Shown here piece after piece: positions 33,397 to 43,476 of a stretch of 64,000 nt of DNA. Origin of the DNA: Chania multitudinisentens RB-25 (GTDB lineage Bacteria; Pseudomonadota; Gammaproteobacteria; Enterobacterales; Enterobacteriaceae); assembly GCF_000520015.2 (NCBI RefSeq), contig NZ_CP007044.2, forward strand, positions 2,666,001 through 2,730,000, written 5' to 3'. The notes beneath the pieces are model-generated. The model was not told the origin of the DNA. It did no database searches and worked only from the letters and a program-made list of their open reading frames with translations. The translations under genes were made by a program, and so were the position numbers. Position 1 is the first letter of the stretch; the number at the start of each line of letters is the position of its first letter.

Positions 33397-35379
33397 TTGT
33401 TTAGTAAAGGAATAATCGGGGGCTTGCGCATTTTGGTATTGGCCGTTGCACTATCGGGTGCTCAGTCAGGCTGGAGTGCCGAGTTTTCTGCCAGCTTCAA
33501 GGGAACGGATATTCAGGAATTTATTAATACCGTCAGTAAAAATCTGAATAAGACCGTCATTATTGATCCCTCCGTGCGTGGCACCATCACCGTGCGCAGT
33601 TACGATACGTTGAACGAAGAGCAGTATTATCAGTTTTTCCTCAGTGTGCTGGATGTGTATGGTTTTGCCGTGGTGGACATGCAGAACGGCGTGCTGAAAG
33701 TAGTGCGTTCAAAAGATGCCAAAACGGCGGCGGTGCCGGTAGCGAACGATGCGGAACCGGGGCAGGGGGATGAAGTAGTGACCCGTGTGGTGCCGGTCAA
33801 CAACGTGGCGGCCAGAGATCTGGCACCGCTGTTGCGCCAGCTTAACGACAATGCCGGGGCGGGCAGCGTGGTGCATTATGAGCCTTCCAACGTGCTATTG
33901 ATGACCGGGCGGGCGGCGGTGATCAAACGTCTGATGTCGATTGTTGAACGGGTCGACAAAGTGGGCGATCGCAGTGTGGTAACGGTGCCTCTTTCCTATG
34001 CTTCGGCTGCCGAAGTGGTAAAACTGGTCACTGAATTAACCAAAGATGCGGGCAAATCGGCGATGCCTAGCCTGATGATGGCTAACCTGGTGGCGGATGA
34101 ACGCACCAATTCGGTGCTGGTCAGCGGTGAACCTAATTCCCGTCAGCGGATTATCGCCATGATCAAGCAGTTGGATCGCGAACAGGCGGTGCAAGGCAAT
34201 ACCAAAGTCATCTACCTGAAATACGCGAAAGCCACCGATTTGGTAGAAGTGCTGACCGGCGTCAGCGCCAGTATTCAGAGCGAGAAACAGGAAGCCAAAC
34301 CGGCGGTAGCGCTGCATAAAGACATCACGATTAAAGCTCATGAGCAGACCAATGCGTTGATCTTAACGGGCGCACCGGATGTCATGCGCGATCTGGAAAA
34401 GGTGATTGCTCAGTTGGATATTCGGCGTGCGCAGGTGCTGGTAGAGGCCATTATCGCCGAAGTTCAGGATGCCGATGGCCTCAATCTGGGAATTCAGTGG
34501 GCCAACAAACATGCCGGAGTGACACAGTTTACCAACACCGGCCTGCCGATCACTACGGCCATCGCTGGGGTTAATCAATATAACCAAGATGGCACCATCA
34601 ACAGTAGTTTGGCCAGCGCGCTGAACAGTTTCAACGGCATTGCCGCAGGCTTTTATCAAGGCAACTGGGCAATGTTGCTGACCGCGCTCTCCAGCAGCAG
34701 CAAGAACGATATTCTGGCAACGCCAAGTATTGTCACGCTGGATAACATGGAAGCTACCTTCAACGTTGGGCAAGAAGTGCCGGTGCTTTCAGGCTCACGT
34801 ACCACGTCTGGCGATAATATTTTCAATACGGTGGAGCGCAAGACCGTTGGTATCAAACTGAAGGTCAAACCGCAGATTAACGAAGGGGATTCGGTGTTGC
34901 TGGAGATTGAGCAAGAGGTTTCCAGCGTGGCGGATTCGGCTTCCAGCAGCAGTAGCAATCTGGGTGCCACTTTCAATACTCGCACGGTTAACAATGCGGT
35001 ATTGGTAGGCAGTGGCGAAACCGTGGTGGTGGGGGGCTTGCTGGATAAAACGGTACGCGACAGTACCGATAAAGTGCCGCTGCTGGGGGATATCCCGGTG
35101 TTGGGGTATTTATTCCGCTCCAATAGCCAACAGGTTTCCAAGCGCAACCTGATGCTGTTTATCCGCCCATCGATCATCCGCGATCGCGACGAATATCGCC
35201 GTGCTTCATCTGATAAATATCAAGCGTTTAACCAAGAACAAGAGCAACTGCGCGGTAAAGAAACTCGTAGCCTGACCTTAAGTAATGATGTGCTGAAATT
35301 GCCGGCGGATCAGAATGGAACCGCTTTCCGCCAGGTCAATGCGGCGATCAGCGCGTTCTATCAACGGGGAGTGCAATGA
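33397..35379 (+). CDS. pulD: Type II secretion secretin GspD/PulD
   Basis: A 660-residue outer-membrane secretin. A Sec signal (cleavage after GWSA) is followed by N0-N3 domains and the secretin core (VPVLSG, VGIKLKVKPQI, VVVGGLLDK, VPLLGDIPVLGYLFR). The C-terminal 60 residues form the S-domain expected to bind the pilotin PulS. Translation begins with a TTG directly after the pulC stop, with GGAGA 9 nt upstream, so it is probably coupled to pulC. It forms the multimeric channel for folded PulA. Confidence 0.96.
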   Translation: MFSKGIIGGLRILVLAVALSGAQSGWSAEFSASFKGTDIQEFINTVSKNLNKTVIIDPSVRGTITVRSYDTLNEEQYYQFFLSVLDVYGFAVVDMQNGVLKVVRSKDAKTAAVPVANDAEPGQGDEVVTRVVPVNNVAARDLAPLLRQLNDNAGAGSVVHYEPSNVLLMTGRAAVIKRLMSIVERVDKVGDRSVVTVPLSYASAAEVVKLVTELTKDAGKSAMPSLMMANLVADERTNSVLVSGEPNSRQRIIAMIKQLDREQAVQGNTKVIYLKYAKATDLVEVLTGVSASIQSEKQEAKPAVALHKDITIKAHEQTNALILTGAPDVMRDLEKVIAQLDIRRAQVLVEAIIAEVQDADGLNLGIQWANKHAGVTQFTNTGLPITTAIAGVNQYNQDGTINSSLASALNSFNGIAAGFYQGNWAMLLTALSSSSKNDILATPSIVTLDNMEATFNVGQEVPVLSGSRTTSGDNIFNTVERKTVGIKLKVKPQINEGDSVLLEIEQEVSSVADSASSSSSNLGATFNTRTVNNAVLVGSGETVVVGGLLDKTVRDSTDKVPLLGDIPVLGYLFRSNSQQVSKRNLMLFIRPSIIRDRDEYRRASSDKYQAFNQEQEQLRGKETRSLTLSNDVLKLPADQNGTAFRQVNAAISAFYQRGVQ

Positions 35380-36881
35380 TCAGCGCCCCAACGGAGAGCG
35401 GCGAAGCACGTCCTCAGTTGCCTTTTGCCTATGCGCGCGCGCAACGTATTCTGCTGCTGCGCGATCAAACCGGTTGCCAGGTATTCTGCGTGGCTGATAC
35501 GGCGGCAACCGCTTTGCTGGAAGCGCGGCGGGTGGCAGGATGTAGCCTGACCGTTAACACACTGTCGGTAGATGAGTTTGAAAAGCAGCTGGTGATCAGC
35601 TATCAGCGTGACTCGGAAGAAGCGCGGCGGATGATGGCTGATATCGGCAATGAAATGGATTTCTATACGCTGGCCGAAGAACTGCCTGACAGCGATGATC
35701 TGCTGGACGCAGACGACGACGCGCCGATTATCCGCCTGATCAACGCCATGCTGACCGAGGCGATTAAAGACAAAGCGTCGGATATCCATATCGAAACCTA
35801 TGAACGCCATTTGCAAATCCGTTTCCGGGTGGACGGCGTGCTGCGTGAAATCCTGCGGCCGCAGCGGCGCTTGGCGTCGTTGTTGATCTCGCGCATCAAG
35901 GTCATGGCGAAGCTGGATATTGCCGAAAAGCGTATCCCGCAGGATGGGCGTATGGCGTTGCGCATTGGCGGCAGAGCTATTGACGTGCGCGTCTCAACTC
36001 TGCCCTCCAACTATGGCGAGCGGATTGTGCTGCGTTTGCTGGATAAAAACAGCGTCAATCTGGATCTCGCCACGCTGGGAATGTCGCCGCAAAACCAACG
36101 GCAAATCGATGAACTGATCCAGCGCCCACACGGCATTATTCTGGTGACAGGCCCGACTGGTTCGGGCAAAAGTACCACGCTGTACGCTGCGTTGAGCCGG
36201 TTGAATGCCAGCGAACGCAACATCATGACGGTCGAAGATCCTATTGAATATGAACTGGACGGTATCGGCCAGACGCAGGTGAATCCCAAAGTAGATATGA
36301 CCTTTGCCCGTGGGCTGCGCGCTATTTTGCGCCAAGACCCGGATGTAGTGCTGGTGGGGGAGATCCGCGATGGGGAAACCGCCCAGATTGCGGTTCAGGC
36401 TTCCTTGACCGGCCACCTGGTACTTTCAACCTTGCATACCAACAGCGCGCTCGGCGCGTTATCGCGCCTGCAAGATATGGGCATCGAACCTTTTCTGTTA
36501 TCAACCTCATTGCTGGCAGTGCTGGCACAGCGGCTGGTGCGCACGTTATGCCCTGACTGCCGTCAACCCTATGCAGCCGATCAGGAACTGGCCCGGCAGA
36601 TGGCGATTTCGCCGGGAACCCCGCTCTGGCAGCCGAAAGGGTGCCAGAAATGCGGCTATACCGGTTATCGCGGGCGCACGGGTATCCATGAACTGTTGTT
36701 GATTGACGATCGGGTGCGCTTGGCGATCCACCAAGGGGAAAGTGAACTGGCTATCGCCCGTCAACTGCGCAATGAATACACCACGCTGCGCCTTGATGGC
36801 CGCGAGAAAGTGCTGGCAGGGGAAACCAGTTGGGAAGAAGTGGTACGCGTCACTGAAAACCACGTTCAGGAAGAGGAGTGA
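35376..36881 (+). CDS. pulE: Type II secretion ATPase GspE/PulE
   Basis: A 501-residue cytoplasmic ATPase that powers pseudopilus assembly. The Walker A GPTGSGKST lies at about residues 259-267; Asp-box and Walker B (VLVGEIRDGETA) and the zinc-binding tetracysteine (CPDC, CQKCGYTG) follow in the right order. The start overlaps the pulD stop by 4 nt (ATGA). It partners with PulL and PulF at the inner membrane. Confidence 0.97.
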   Translation: MISAPTESGEARPQLPFAYARAQRILLLRDQTGCQVFCVADTAATALLEARRVAGCSLTVNTLSVDEFEKQLVISYQRDSEEARRMMADIGNEMDFYTLAEELPDSDDLLDADDDAPIIRLINAMLTEAIKDKASDIHIETYERHLQIRFRVDGVLREILRPQRRLASLLISRIKVMAKLDIAEKRIPQDGRMALRIGGRAIDVRVSTLPSNYGERIVLRLLDKNSVNLDLATLGMSPQNQRQIDELIQRPHGIILVTGPTGSGKSTTLYAALSRLNASERNIMTVEDPIEYELDGIGQTQVNPKVDMTFARGLRAILRQDPDVVLVGEIRDGETAQIAVQASLTGHLVLSTLHTNSALGALSRLQDMGIEPFLLSTSLLAVLAQRLVRTLCPDCRQPYAADQELARQMAISPGTPLWQPKGCQKCGYTGYRGRTGIHELLLIDDRVRLAIHQGESELAIARQLRNEYTTLRLDGREKVLAGETSWEEVVRVTENHVQEEE

Positions 36882-36882
36882 C

Positions 36883-38106
36883 ATGGCACTGTTCCATTAT
36901 CAGGCATTAGATGATCGTGGTAAAAAACGCCGGGGGGTACAAGAGGCCGATTCTGCCCGCCATGCCCGCCAACTGCTGCGGGAGCAAGGCCTGGTTCCGG
37001 TAAGCCTGGATGAAGGGCAGGATGAACGCCAACGGGCCCGCAGCGGCAAGCGCGTTTTATGGCAGCGCGGGATCAGCAGTGCCGATCTGGCGTTACTGAC
37101 CCGGCAACTCGCCACCTTGGTAGCCGCTGCGCTGCCGCTGGAGGAAGCGCTTGACGCCGTGGCGAAACAGAGTGAAAAGCCGCGCCAGCGCGCCTTAATG
37201 GCGGCGGTGCGCACCAAAGTGCTGGAAGGGCATTCACTGGCCGAGGCCATGAGCGGCTATCCCGCCAGTTTTGAACGCCTGTATTGCGCCATGGTGGCAG
37301 CGGGAGAAGCCTCCGGCCATCTGGATCTGGTGCTGAACCGGCTGGCGGATTACACCGAACAACGCCAGCAAATGCGTGCCCGCATCCTTCAGGCGATGAT
37401 TTATCCTTGTGTCCTGACGGTGGTGGCGATCAGCGTGATTGCGATTTTGCTGTCTGCCGTGGTGCCCAAAGTGGTGGAGCAGTTTATTCATATGAAACAG
37501 GCGCTGCCACTGTCTACCCGGCTGCTGATGGGGTTGAGCGACGGAGTGCGTGCTTTTGGCCCTTGGTTGCTGCTGTTGATGCTGGCCGGTGTGCTACTGC
37601 TGCGTATGTTGCTGCGCCAGGAATCCCGGCGCGTGGTTTTTCATCGCCAATTACTGCGTTTACCGGTGATTGGCCGTATTGCCCGTGGCCTGAATACGGC
37701 CCGTTATGCCCGCACCTTGAGCATCCTCAATGCCAGCGCGGTGCCGTTGTTGCAAGCTATGCGCATCAGTGGAGAAGTGTTGACCAATGATTATGCGCGC
37801 CGCCAACTGGCCGTAGCGACAGAATCCGTGCGTGAAGGCGTAAGCCTGCACCGGGCTTTGGAACTGACGGGGCTGTTTCCCCCGATGATGCGCCATATGA
37901 TCGCCAGCGGTGAACGCAGTGGCGAACTGGACGGCATGCTGGAGCGGGCGGCCGATAATCAGGACCGGGAATTCACTGCCCAGATGCAGCTGGCATTGGG
38001 GCTGTTTGAGCCATTGTTGGTGGTGAGCATGGCGGGGGTGGTGCTGTTTATTGTTTTGGCGATTCTGCAACCGATCCTGCAACTCAATAGCTTGATGAGT
38101 ATGTAA
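36883..38106 (+). CDS. pulF: Type II secretion platform protein GspF/PulF
   Basis: A 407-residue polytopic inner-membrane protein with two GspF domains (LARQLATL type: LLTRQLATLVAAALPLEEAL and LSILNASAVPLLQAM). Three membrane segments are expected. It begins MALFHYQALDDRGKK and is preceded by GAGGAG; the gap to pulE is one base. Confidence 0.96.
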   Translation: MALFHYQALDDRGKKRRGVQEADSARHARQLLREQGLVPVSLDEGQDERQRARSGKRVLWQRGISSADLALLTRQLATLVAAALPLEEALDAVAKQSEKPRQRALMAAVRTKVLEGHSLAEAMSGYPASFERLYCAMVAAGEASGHLDLVLNRLADYTEQRQQMRARILQAMIYPCVLTVVAISVIAILLSAVVPKVVEQFIHMKQALPLSTRLLMGLSDGVRAFGPWLLLLMLAGVLLLRMLLRQESRRVVFHRQLLRLPVIGRIARGLNTARYARTLSILNASAVPLLQAMRISGEVLTNDYARRQLAVATESVREGVSLHRALELTGLFPPMMRHMIASGERSGELDGMLERAADNQDREFTAQMQLALGLFEPLLVVSMAGVVLFIVLAILQPILQLNSLMSM

Positions 38107-38136
38107 ATGAGCAATCTGCAATTAACGGAGAGAAAT

Positions 38137-38565
38137 ATGCGGCAACAGCGTCAGCGTGGCTTTACCCTGCTGGAAATAATGGTAGTGATTGTGATCCTGG
38201 GTATTCTGGCCAGTTTGGTGGTGCCTAACTTGATGGGGAACAAAGATAAAGCCGACCACCAGAAAGTGGTCAGCGATCTGGTGGCGCTTGAGAGTGCATT
38301 AGATATGTACAAGCTGGATAACAGCCGCTACCCGACCACCGAACAGGGGTTACAGGCGCTGGTCAGCAAGCCATCGGCAGCGCCGGAAGCGCGCAATTAT
38401 CCTGAAGGAGGATATATCCGCCGTTTGCCGCAAGACCCGTGGGGAGGGGATTATCAATTGTTGAGCCCCGGGCAACATGGCCAGATAGATATTTTCTCTT
38501 ACGGGCCTGACGGAGTACCGGATACCGAAGATGACATCGGTAACTGGACTATCGGTAAGAAATAG
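38137..38565 (+). CDS. pulG: Major pseudopilin GspG/PulG
   Basis: A 142-residue prepilin-like protein. The short basic leader MRQQRQRG is cut before FTLLEIMVVIVI, where Glu5 of the mature protein is present. The globular domain ends with the calcium-site loop (GPDGVPDTEDDIGNW). The ATG at 38137 with GGAGAG upstream is favoured over an in-frame ATG right after pulF because it gives the usual leader length. It is the main subunit of the pseudopilus, processed by PulO. Confidence 0.96.
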   Translation: MRQQRQRGFTLLEIMVVIVILGILASLVVPNLMGNKDKADHQKVVSDLVALESALDMYKLDNSRYPTTEQGLQALVSKPSAAPEARNYPEGGYIRRLPQDPWGGDYQLLSPGQHGQIDIFSYGPDGVPDTEDDIGNWTIGKK

Positions 38566-39116
38566 TGCGCCAACGCGGCTTCACGTTGCTGGAGATGATG
38601 CTGGTGGTATTGCTGATAGGCAGTGCTGCCAGCCTGGTGATGATGTCATTCCCCGCCGTACAGCAAAATACCCCACAGCAGCAGCTTGAACGTTTTCAGG
38701 CACAATTGGAGTTTGCGTTGGACGACAGCCAGCAGAATGGCCAACTGTTGGGGATTCAAGTGCGGCCAGAGGGCTGGCTGTTCCAAATTTTGCAGCGGCG
38801 GCCGCCCGAAAGCAGCGAATTGCCGCGGGGTTCCGACATCTGGCAGGGGTATTTCTGGCAACAGTGGCAACCGCGCCGTGCGGCGTTAGGCAGCGAATTG
38901 CCAGAGGGTATGTTTCTTGAGTTGCAGTTTCCTGGCATGCAGGAATGGCCACCGGCTAATGCAGCGGCGGCAGAGCCGGATATTCTGCTGCTGCCCGGTG
39001 GGGAGATTACGCCGTTTGAACTGGTTTTCAGCCAGGTGGGTAACGGCCCCAAAGTCTGGCTGCGGGTTGATGAAGCTGGTGTGATCAGCACTTCAAAACA
39101 TGAGTCGGCGCCATGA
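38565..39116 (+). CDS. pulH: Minor pseudopilin GspH/PulH
   Basis: A 183-residue pseudopilin with leader MRQRG and N-terminal helix FTLLEMMLVVLLIG. It starts at a GTG that shares one base with the pulG stop. Minor pseudopilin of the pseudopilus tip complex. Confidence 0.93.
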   Translation: MRQRGFTLLEMMLVVLLIGSAASLVMMSFPAVQQNTPQQQLERFQAQLEFALDDSQQNGQLLGIQVRPEGWLFQILQRRPPESSELPRGSDIWQGYFWQQWQPRRAALGSELPEGMFLELQFPGMQEWPPANAAAAEPDILLLPGGEITPFELVFSQVGNGPKVWLRVDEAGVISTSKHESAP

Positions 39117-39478
39117 AAACGCAACGCGGGATGACGTTGCTGGAGGTGCTGGTGGCGCTGGTGGTTTTTGCCCTGGCAGGATTGGCGTTATTGCAAACCA
39201 CGGCACAGCAGGCGGGCGGTATTGGCCGTATGGAAGAAAAGGTGCTGGCGAGCTGGCTGGCGGATAATCAGCAGGTGCAGCTGCATCTGGATAAAACCTG
39301 GCCGGAAAAGCGTTGGAGCGACAAGACCGTGACCTTTGCCGGGGAAGAGTGGTACCTGCGCTGGCAAGGGGTGGATACCGGGCTCGATCAGCTGCGTGCG
39401 CTGGACGTTGAAGTGCGGCGTAAAAAAGAAGATACGGCCGCCTTGGTTTCTCTGCGCAGCTATGTGGTGCGCGAATGA
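39113..39478 (+). CDS. pulI: Minor pseudopilin GspI/PulI
   Basis: A 121-residue pseudopilin with leader MKTQRG and helix MTLLEVLVALVVFALAG. It overlaps pulH by 4 nt (ATGA). GspI nucleates the tip complex with J and K. Confidence 0.94.
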   Translation: MKTQRGMTLLEVLVALVVFALAGLALLQTTAQQAGGIGRMEEKVLASWLADNQQVQLHLDKTWPEKRWSDKTVTFAGEEWYLRWQGVDTGLDQLRALDVEVRRKKEDTAALVSLRSYVVRE

Positions 39479-40074
39479 GCCGCCGTTCGACACAGGGCTT
39501 CACTCTGCTGGAAATGTTACTGGCGCTGGCTATTTTCGCGGCCTTAAGCATCAGTGCATTCCAGGTGTTGCAAGGCGTGATGCGTAATGACGAAATTTCC
39601 CAACGTAAGGTGCAGCGCTTGGCCGAGCTTCAGCGGGCGTTTGTGCAGATGGACAAGGATTTTGGTCAGATTATCCCACGTCATAGCCGGGGGCAGGATC
39701 GCCTGTTAACGGCCGCACGTTACCAACTGGAGAGTGAAGACTGGGCCGTGTCTTTCATGCGCAATAGTTGGCAGAACCCGTTGGGGATGCTGCCCCGCTC
39801 CGAATTACAGAATGTCGGTTATCGCCTGCGTAATCAGCAGTTAGAGCGCTTGAGTTATTTCCATGCCGATCCGCAGGTAGGCGAAATACCGGTGGTTAAG
39901 GTGTTGCTTAGCGGCGTCAGCAGGTTTCAACTGCGTTTTTTTGCCAATGGTGCCTGGCAAGACAGTTGGGACAGCGCAACAGCGTTACCGCAGGGGATTG
40001 AAGTGACGCTGACGGTCGCTGAGTTGGGTGAATTGACCCGGTTGTTTTTGATTACCGAAGAGGCCGCAGGATGA
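39475..40074 (+). CDS. pulJ: Minor pseudopilin GspJ/PulJ
   Basis: A 199-residue pseudopilin with leader MSRRSTQG and helix FTLLEMLLALAIFAAL. It overlaps pulI and pulK by 4 nt each. Part of the I-J-K tip complex. Confidence 0.94.
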   Translation: MSRRSTQGFTLLEMLLALAIFAALSISAFQVLQGVMRNDEISQRKVQRLAELQRAFVQMDKDFGQIIPRHSRGQDRLLTAARYQLESEDWAVSFMRNSWQNPLGMLPRSELQNVGYRLRNQQLERLSYFHADPQVGEIPVVKVLLSGVSRFQLRFFANGAWQDSWDSATALPQGIEVTLTVAELGELTRLFLITEEAAG

Positions 40075-41048
40075 GGGCGCGGCAAAAAGGCGTAGCGCTG
40101 CTGGTGATTCTGCTGATCCTGGCTTTGATGGTCACCATCGCAGCCACCATCGCGGAGCGCAATGGGCGCACTTATCTGCGCACGGCGGCTCAGTTGGATC
40201 ACCAACAGGCGAAGTGGTATGGCCGTGCGGCAGAGGCGCTGGCCGGAAAGATGCTGCAAAGAGACTGGCTGGATTCCCCCGACAAAACCCATTTAGCTCA
40301 AAACTGGGCGCAGGAAGGGCGTCGTTTCCCCGTTGATGGGGGGGAAGTGCTGGGGCAAATTGTCGATGCTCAAGCCTGTTTTAATCTTAATGCCATTAAT
40401 CAGGGGACTTCGGATCTGGAGGTACAGCCATATCCGGCCAAGGTTTTTTTGCAGTTGTTGAAAAACCTGGGGGAAGAATCGCAGCGCGCTGCGCAGGTGA
40501 CCGCAGCTCTGCGCGACTGGATAGACAGTGACAGTGAGCCCGGCATCAACGGTGCGGAAGATGAAATTTATATGGCATTAGATGTGCCTTATCTGCCTGC
40601 GAACCAGCCGATGCAGGATGTCAGTGAGTTGCGAATGGTTTCAGGCGTTGATGCCGATCTCTATCGGCGTTTGCTGCCATATGTCTGTGCGTTGCCAACG
40701 CAGAAGTTATCGGTAAATGTGAATACCCTGCGTGAATCCCAAGGGGCTTTATTGGCCGCGTTATTTCTGGCGGAGCTTGACCCAACCGAGGCTTCACAAT
40801 TGTTGCAGCAGCGTCCACGTGAAGGATGGAGCAGTATGCTGGAATTTTTGGCTCTGCCAGCGTTACAGAATATCGACACCTCGGCGATCAAGCCGGCGTT
40901 GGCCGTGAGTAGCGATCTCTTTATGGCGAATTTCAGCGTGCTGATGGGGGATAGCCAGTTCAGCCAACACAGTTTATTGCAGAGAAAAGGCAATAATTTT
41001 CATGTGGTACAGCGCAAATATGGATTAAGCATGATGGTGATGCCTTGA
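40071..41048 (+). CDS. pulK: Minor pseudopilin GspK/PulK
   Basis: A 325-residue large pseudopilin. The leader MRARQKG precedes VALLVILLILALMV, which lacks Glu at position 5, as is normal for GspK. The big alpha-domain includes DWIDSDSEPGINGAED. It caps the pseudopilus. Confidence 0.94.
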   Translation: MRARQKGVALLVILLILALMVTIAATIAERNGRTYLRTAAQLDHQQAKWYGRAAEALAGKMLQRDWLDSPDKTHLAQNWAQEGRRFPVDGGEVLGQIVDAQACFNLNAINQGTSDLEVQPYPAKVFLQLLKNLGEESQRAAQVTAALRDWIDSDSEPGINGAEDEIYMALDVPYLPANQPMQDVSELRMVSGVDADLYRRLLPYVCALPTQKLSVNVNTLRESQGALLAALFLAELDPTEASQLLQQRPREGWSSMLEFLALPALQNIDTSAIKPALAVSSDLFMANFSVLMGDSQFSQHSLLQRKGNNFHVVQRKYGLSMMVMP

Positions 41049-42247
41049 TAAACAACATAAAACGCTCTACGGAAGAACGGTTAGTTCTGCGTTTGCCCAG
41101 TGATGACACTCAGCCGGTGCTGTGGCGATTTGTTGCAGCAGGCCGCCAGCGGCAGGGGAGCCTGGCCGTGGGGGAGACTGACCATGAGCTGGCGGGTTTG
41201 CTGGCTGCCCACCCGGCATGGGTGTTGGTGCCAGCGAGCGAGTTTGCCTTTCATCGCGTTGCTTTGCCACGCCGTGCCCGGCGTCAAAGTTTGCAGGTGT
41301 TGCCGTTTATGCTGGAGGAACAACTGGCAACGGACATTGAACGCCTGCACTTCGCCATTTTGCAGCAAAGTGGCGATGAATGTGATGTGGCGGTGGTTGA
41401 AAAAAGTGCCATGCATCAGTGGCTTGCCCGCTGTGAGCAACTGGGTGTGCGGATTCAGACGCTGCTTCCCGATGTGCTGATGTTGCCGTTAGCCGCCGAT
41501 GGCTGGAGTGCGGTTCATCTGAATGATCAATGGTTGTTCCGCCGGGAAGCCTATGCCGGGATGATGGTGGAGTCGTCCTGGTTGCCTGAATTATTGGCGG
41601 CCTGGGCTCCACCGGTGATTGAGAGTTACTCTGCGCCACCGGCACCGATGATCAACGTATCGGAGTGGCGCGTGCAACCGCCACAGGATTTGCTGCAACT
41701 GGCGGCGGAAAGTGAGGTTTATCGCGGTGCCGATCTGTGCCAGGGGGAGTTCACCCGCTCCAGCCCTTGGCGAGCAAAATTAGGCGCATGGCGGCTGGTG
41801 ATACTGGCCTTGGTGGGGTATCTCCTGTTGCTGGGGGCTGACGCTGGTTTGTCTCATTACCGCCTTTGGCAACAGGCTGAACACTGGCGGCAAGAAGGTA
41901 AACGAGTCTACCAACAACTGTTTCCGTTGGACAAAAACGTGGTTAACCCGCGGGTACAGATGCAGCAGCATTTGCAGCAGCTACAACCGGCTGAGCAGGG
42001 TGGATTCACCGCGCAACTGCGCCAATTGCAGCAGCTGATGGCGGATAATACGGCAATTCAGCTACAGGCGATCTCCTATGACGCCAGCCGTAAAGAGCTG
42101 AAAGTCGATCTGCATGCGGCTTCTTTCCAGACGTTGGAACAGTTTCAGCAGCGTGCTGGACAGCATTATCGGGTGCAACCCGGCGAAGTTAAGCAGAACC
42201 CAAATGGCGTAGAGAGCCGGTTGATTCTGGGGATACAGGATGAATGA
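41045..42247 (+). CDS. pulL: Type II secretion protein GspL/PulL
   Basis: A 400-residue protein with a cytoplasmic actin-like domain (about 1-235) that binds PulE, one membrane span near residue 250 (LVILALVGYLLLLGA) and a ferredoxin-like periplasmic domain. It starts with a TTG overlapping the pulK stop by 4 nt, the second TTG start in this operon. Confidence 0.93.
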   Translation: MINNIKRSTEERLVLRLPSDDTQPVLWRFVAAGRQRQGSLAVGETDHELAGLLAAHPAWVLVPASEFAFHRVALPRRARRQSLQVLPFMLEEQLATDIERLHFAILQQSGDECDVAVVEKSAMHQWLARCEQLGVRIQTLLPDVLMLPLAADGWSAVHLNDQWLFRREAYAGMMVESSWLPELLAAWAPPVIESYSAPPAPMINVSEWRVQPPQDLLQLAAESEVYRGADLCQGEFTRSSPWRAKLGAWRLVILALVGYLLLLGADAGLSHYRLWQQAEHWRQEGKRVYQQLFPLDKNVVNPRVQMQQHLQQLQPAEQGGFTAQLRQLQQLMADNTAIQLQAISYDASRKELKVDLHAASFQTLEQFQQRAGQHYRVQPGEVKQNPNGVESRLILGIQDE

Positions 42248-42728
42248 ACTGAAACGCCGCTGGTTGCAGATCAGCCCACGTGAGCGCGGGTTGGTAGTGG
42301 GATGTGGTGTATTGCTGATCGTGAGCTTGTGCTATTACGCACTGTGGTTACCTTGGCAACAGCAGGCTGAACAGTGGCAGCGCACCATCGCCCGTGAAAA
42401 AGGCACAGTGGAGTGGATGCTGCAACAGGCTCCGCGCTTGCAGCAGCAAGCGGCCCGGCCAATGCCGGAAGAAACCTTGAGTTTGTCGGCCACGGTAACA
42501 CGCAGCGCTGCCGCTCAGGGCATCAACATTACCCGTTTGCAGCCACAGGGTGAACGGCTGGCGCTGACGCTGGAACCGAGTGACTTTAATGCCCTCATGC
42601 AATGGCTCACGCAGTTGGAACAGCAGCAGGGTATTCGTATTGCTGCCTTTGAGGTAGCGGCGCAGCCCCGCACGCCGGGGTGGGTGGTGGTCAACAAGCT
42701 GGTGCTGGAGCGCCATGATGGGCGCTAA
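42240..42728 (+). CDS. pulM: Type II secretion protein GspM/PulM
   Basis: A 162-residue bitopic inner-membrane protein: cytoplasmic MNELKRRWLQISPRERG, one span (about 20-38) and a periplasmic ferredoxin-like domain. It overlaps pulL by 8 nt and pulN by 14 nt. It stabilises PulL. Confidence 0.94.
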   Translation: MNELKRRWLQISPRERGLVVGCGVLLIVSLCYYALWLPWQQQAEQWQRTIAREKGTVEWMLQQAPRLQQQAARPMPEETLSLSATVTRSAAAQGINITRLQPQGERLALTLEPSDFNALMQWLTQLEQQQGIRIAAFEVAAQPRTPGWVVVNKLVLERHDGR

Positions 42729-43464
42729 AGCGAGAAAAACGGTGCTATGGCTGGCTTGTTATCTGTTACTGCTGCTGGGAAGCGCTCCAGCACAGCTGCT
42801 ACGGTTTTTTGTGCCGCCGGAAATGAGTATCGGCAGTTTTTCAGGTTCCCTGTGGCAGGGCAGCCTGCACCAGTTTGCCTGGCGTGGTTTTACGCTGGCC
42901 GAAGCCCACTGGCAACTCACCCTGTCTGCATGGCAACCTGCGCTGCGGCTAGAACTGCGGGGCGCGCAGGAGGGGATGCATGGCTCAGGCACTCTGCGCG
43001 GGTGGCTGCGCCCGCAACTGCATGATTGGCAGTTATCCGCGCCGGCAGAATGGGTGCGGCAGCAGTTGCCACTGCCTTTACCGATCACGGCACAGGGGCA
43101 GTTACAGCTGCGGTTGCAGCAGGGGGAGTTCAGCCCGCATGGCTGCGTCAGCCTCAGCGGCGGTTCCGTTAATTGGCAAAATGCACAGTTGGCTACCCCG
43201 TTGGGGGAGCTGGTGTTGGCCAATGTGCAAGGCCAATTGAGCTGCGATGCAAAAGGGGCATTGGCGTTGGTATTGAAGCAGGACTCTGCGCATGTGAGCT
43301 TAACCGGGCGCGGCACTGTTGGCGTTGATGGGCGTTATCAGTTCAGTGGCCTGTTGCGCAGTGGACCGGTATTACCGGAAAGTATGAAGCCGTTGATAAA
43401 TCAGTTGGGCAGAGCCAATGCCCAGGGTCAATACGTCTGGCAGCTTCAAGGGCGTTATCAATAA
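42715..43464 (+). CDS. pulN: Type II secretion protein GspN/PulN
   Basis: A 249-residue protein with one N-terminal membrane span (TVLWLACYLLLLLGSA) and a periplasmic GspN domain (MSIGSFSGSLWQGSL, FSGLLRSGPVLPES). GspN occurs in only some T2SS and its role is unclear. It overlaps pulM by 14 nt. Confidence 0.9.
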   Translation: MMGAKARKTVLWLACYLLLLLGSAPAQLLRFFVPPEMSIGSFSGSLWQGSLHQFAWRGFTLAEAHWQLTLSAWQPALRLELRGAQEGMHGSGTLRGWLRPQLHDWQLSAPAEWVRQQLPLPLPITAQGQLQLRLQQGEFSPHGCVSLSGGSVNWQNAQLATPLGELVLANVQGQLSCDAKGALALVLKQDSAHVSLTGRGTVGVDGRYQFSGLLRSGPVLPESMKPLINQLGRANAQGQYVWQLQGRYQ

Positions 43465-43476
43465 CAGGGAGATTTT

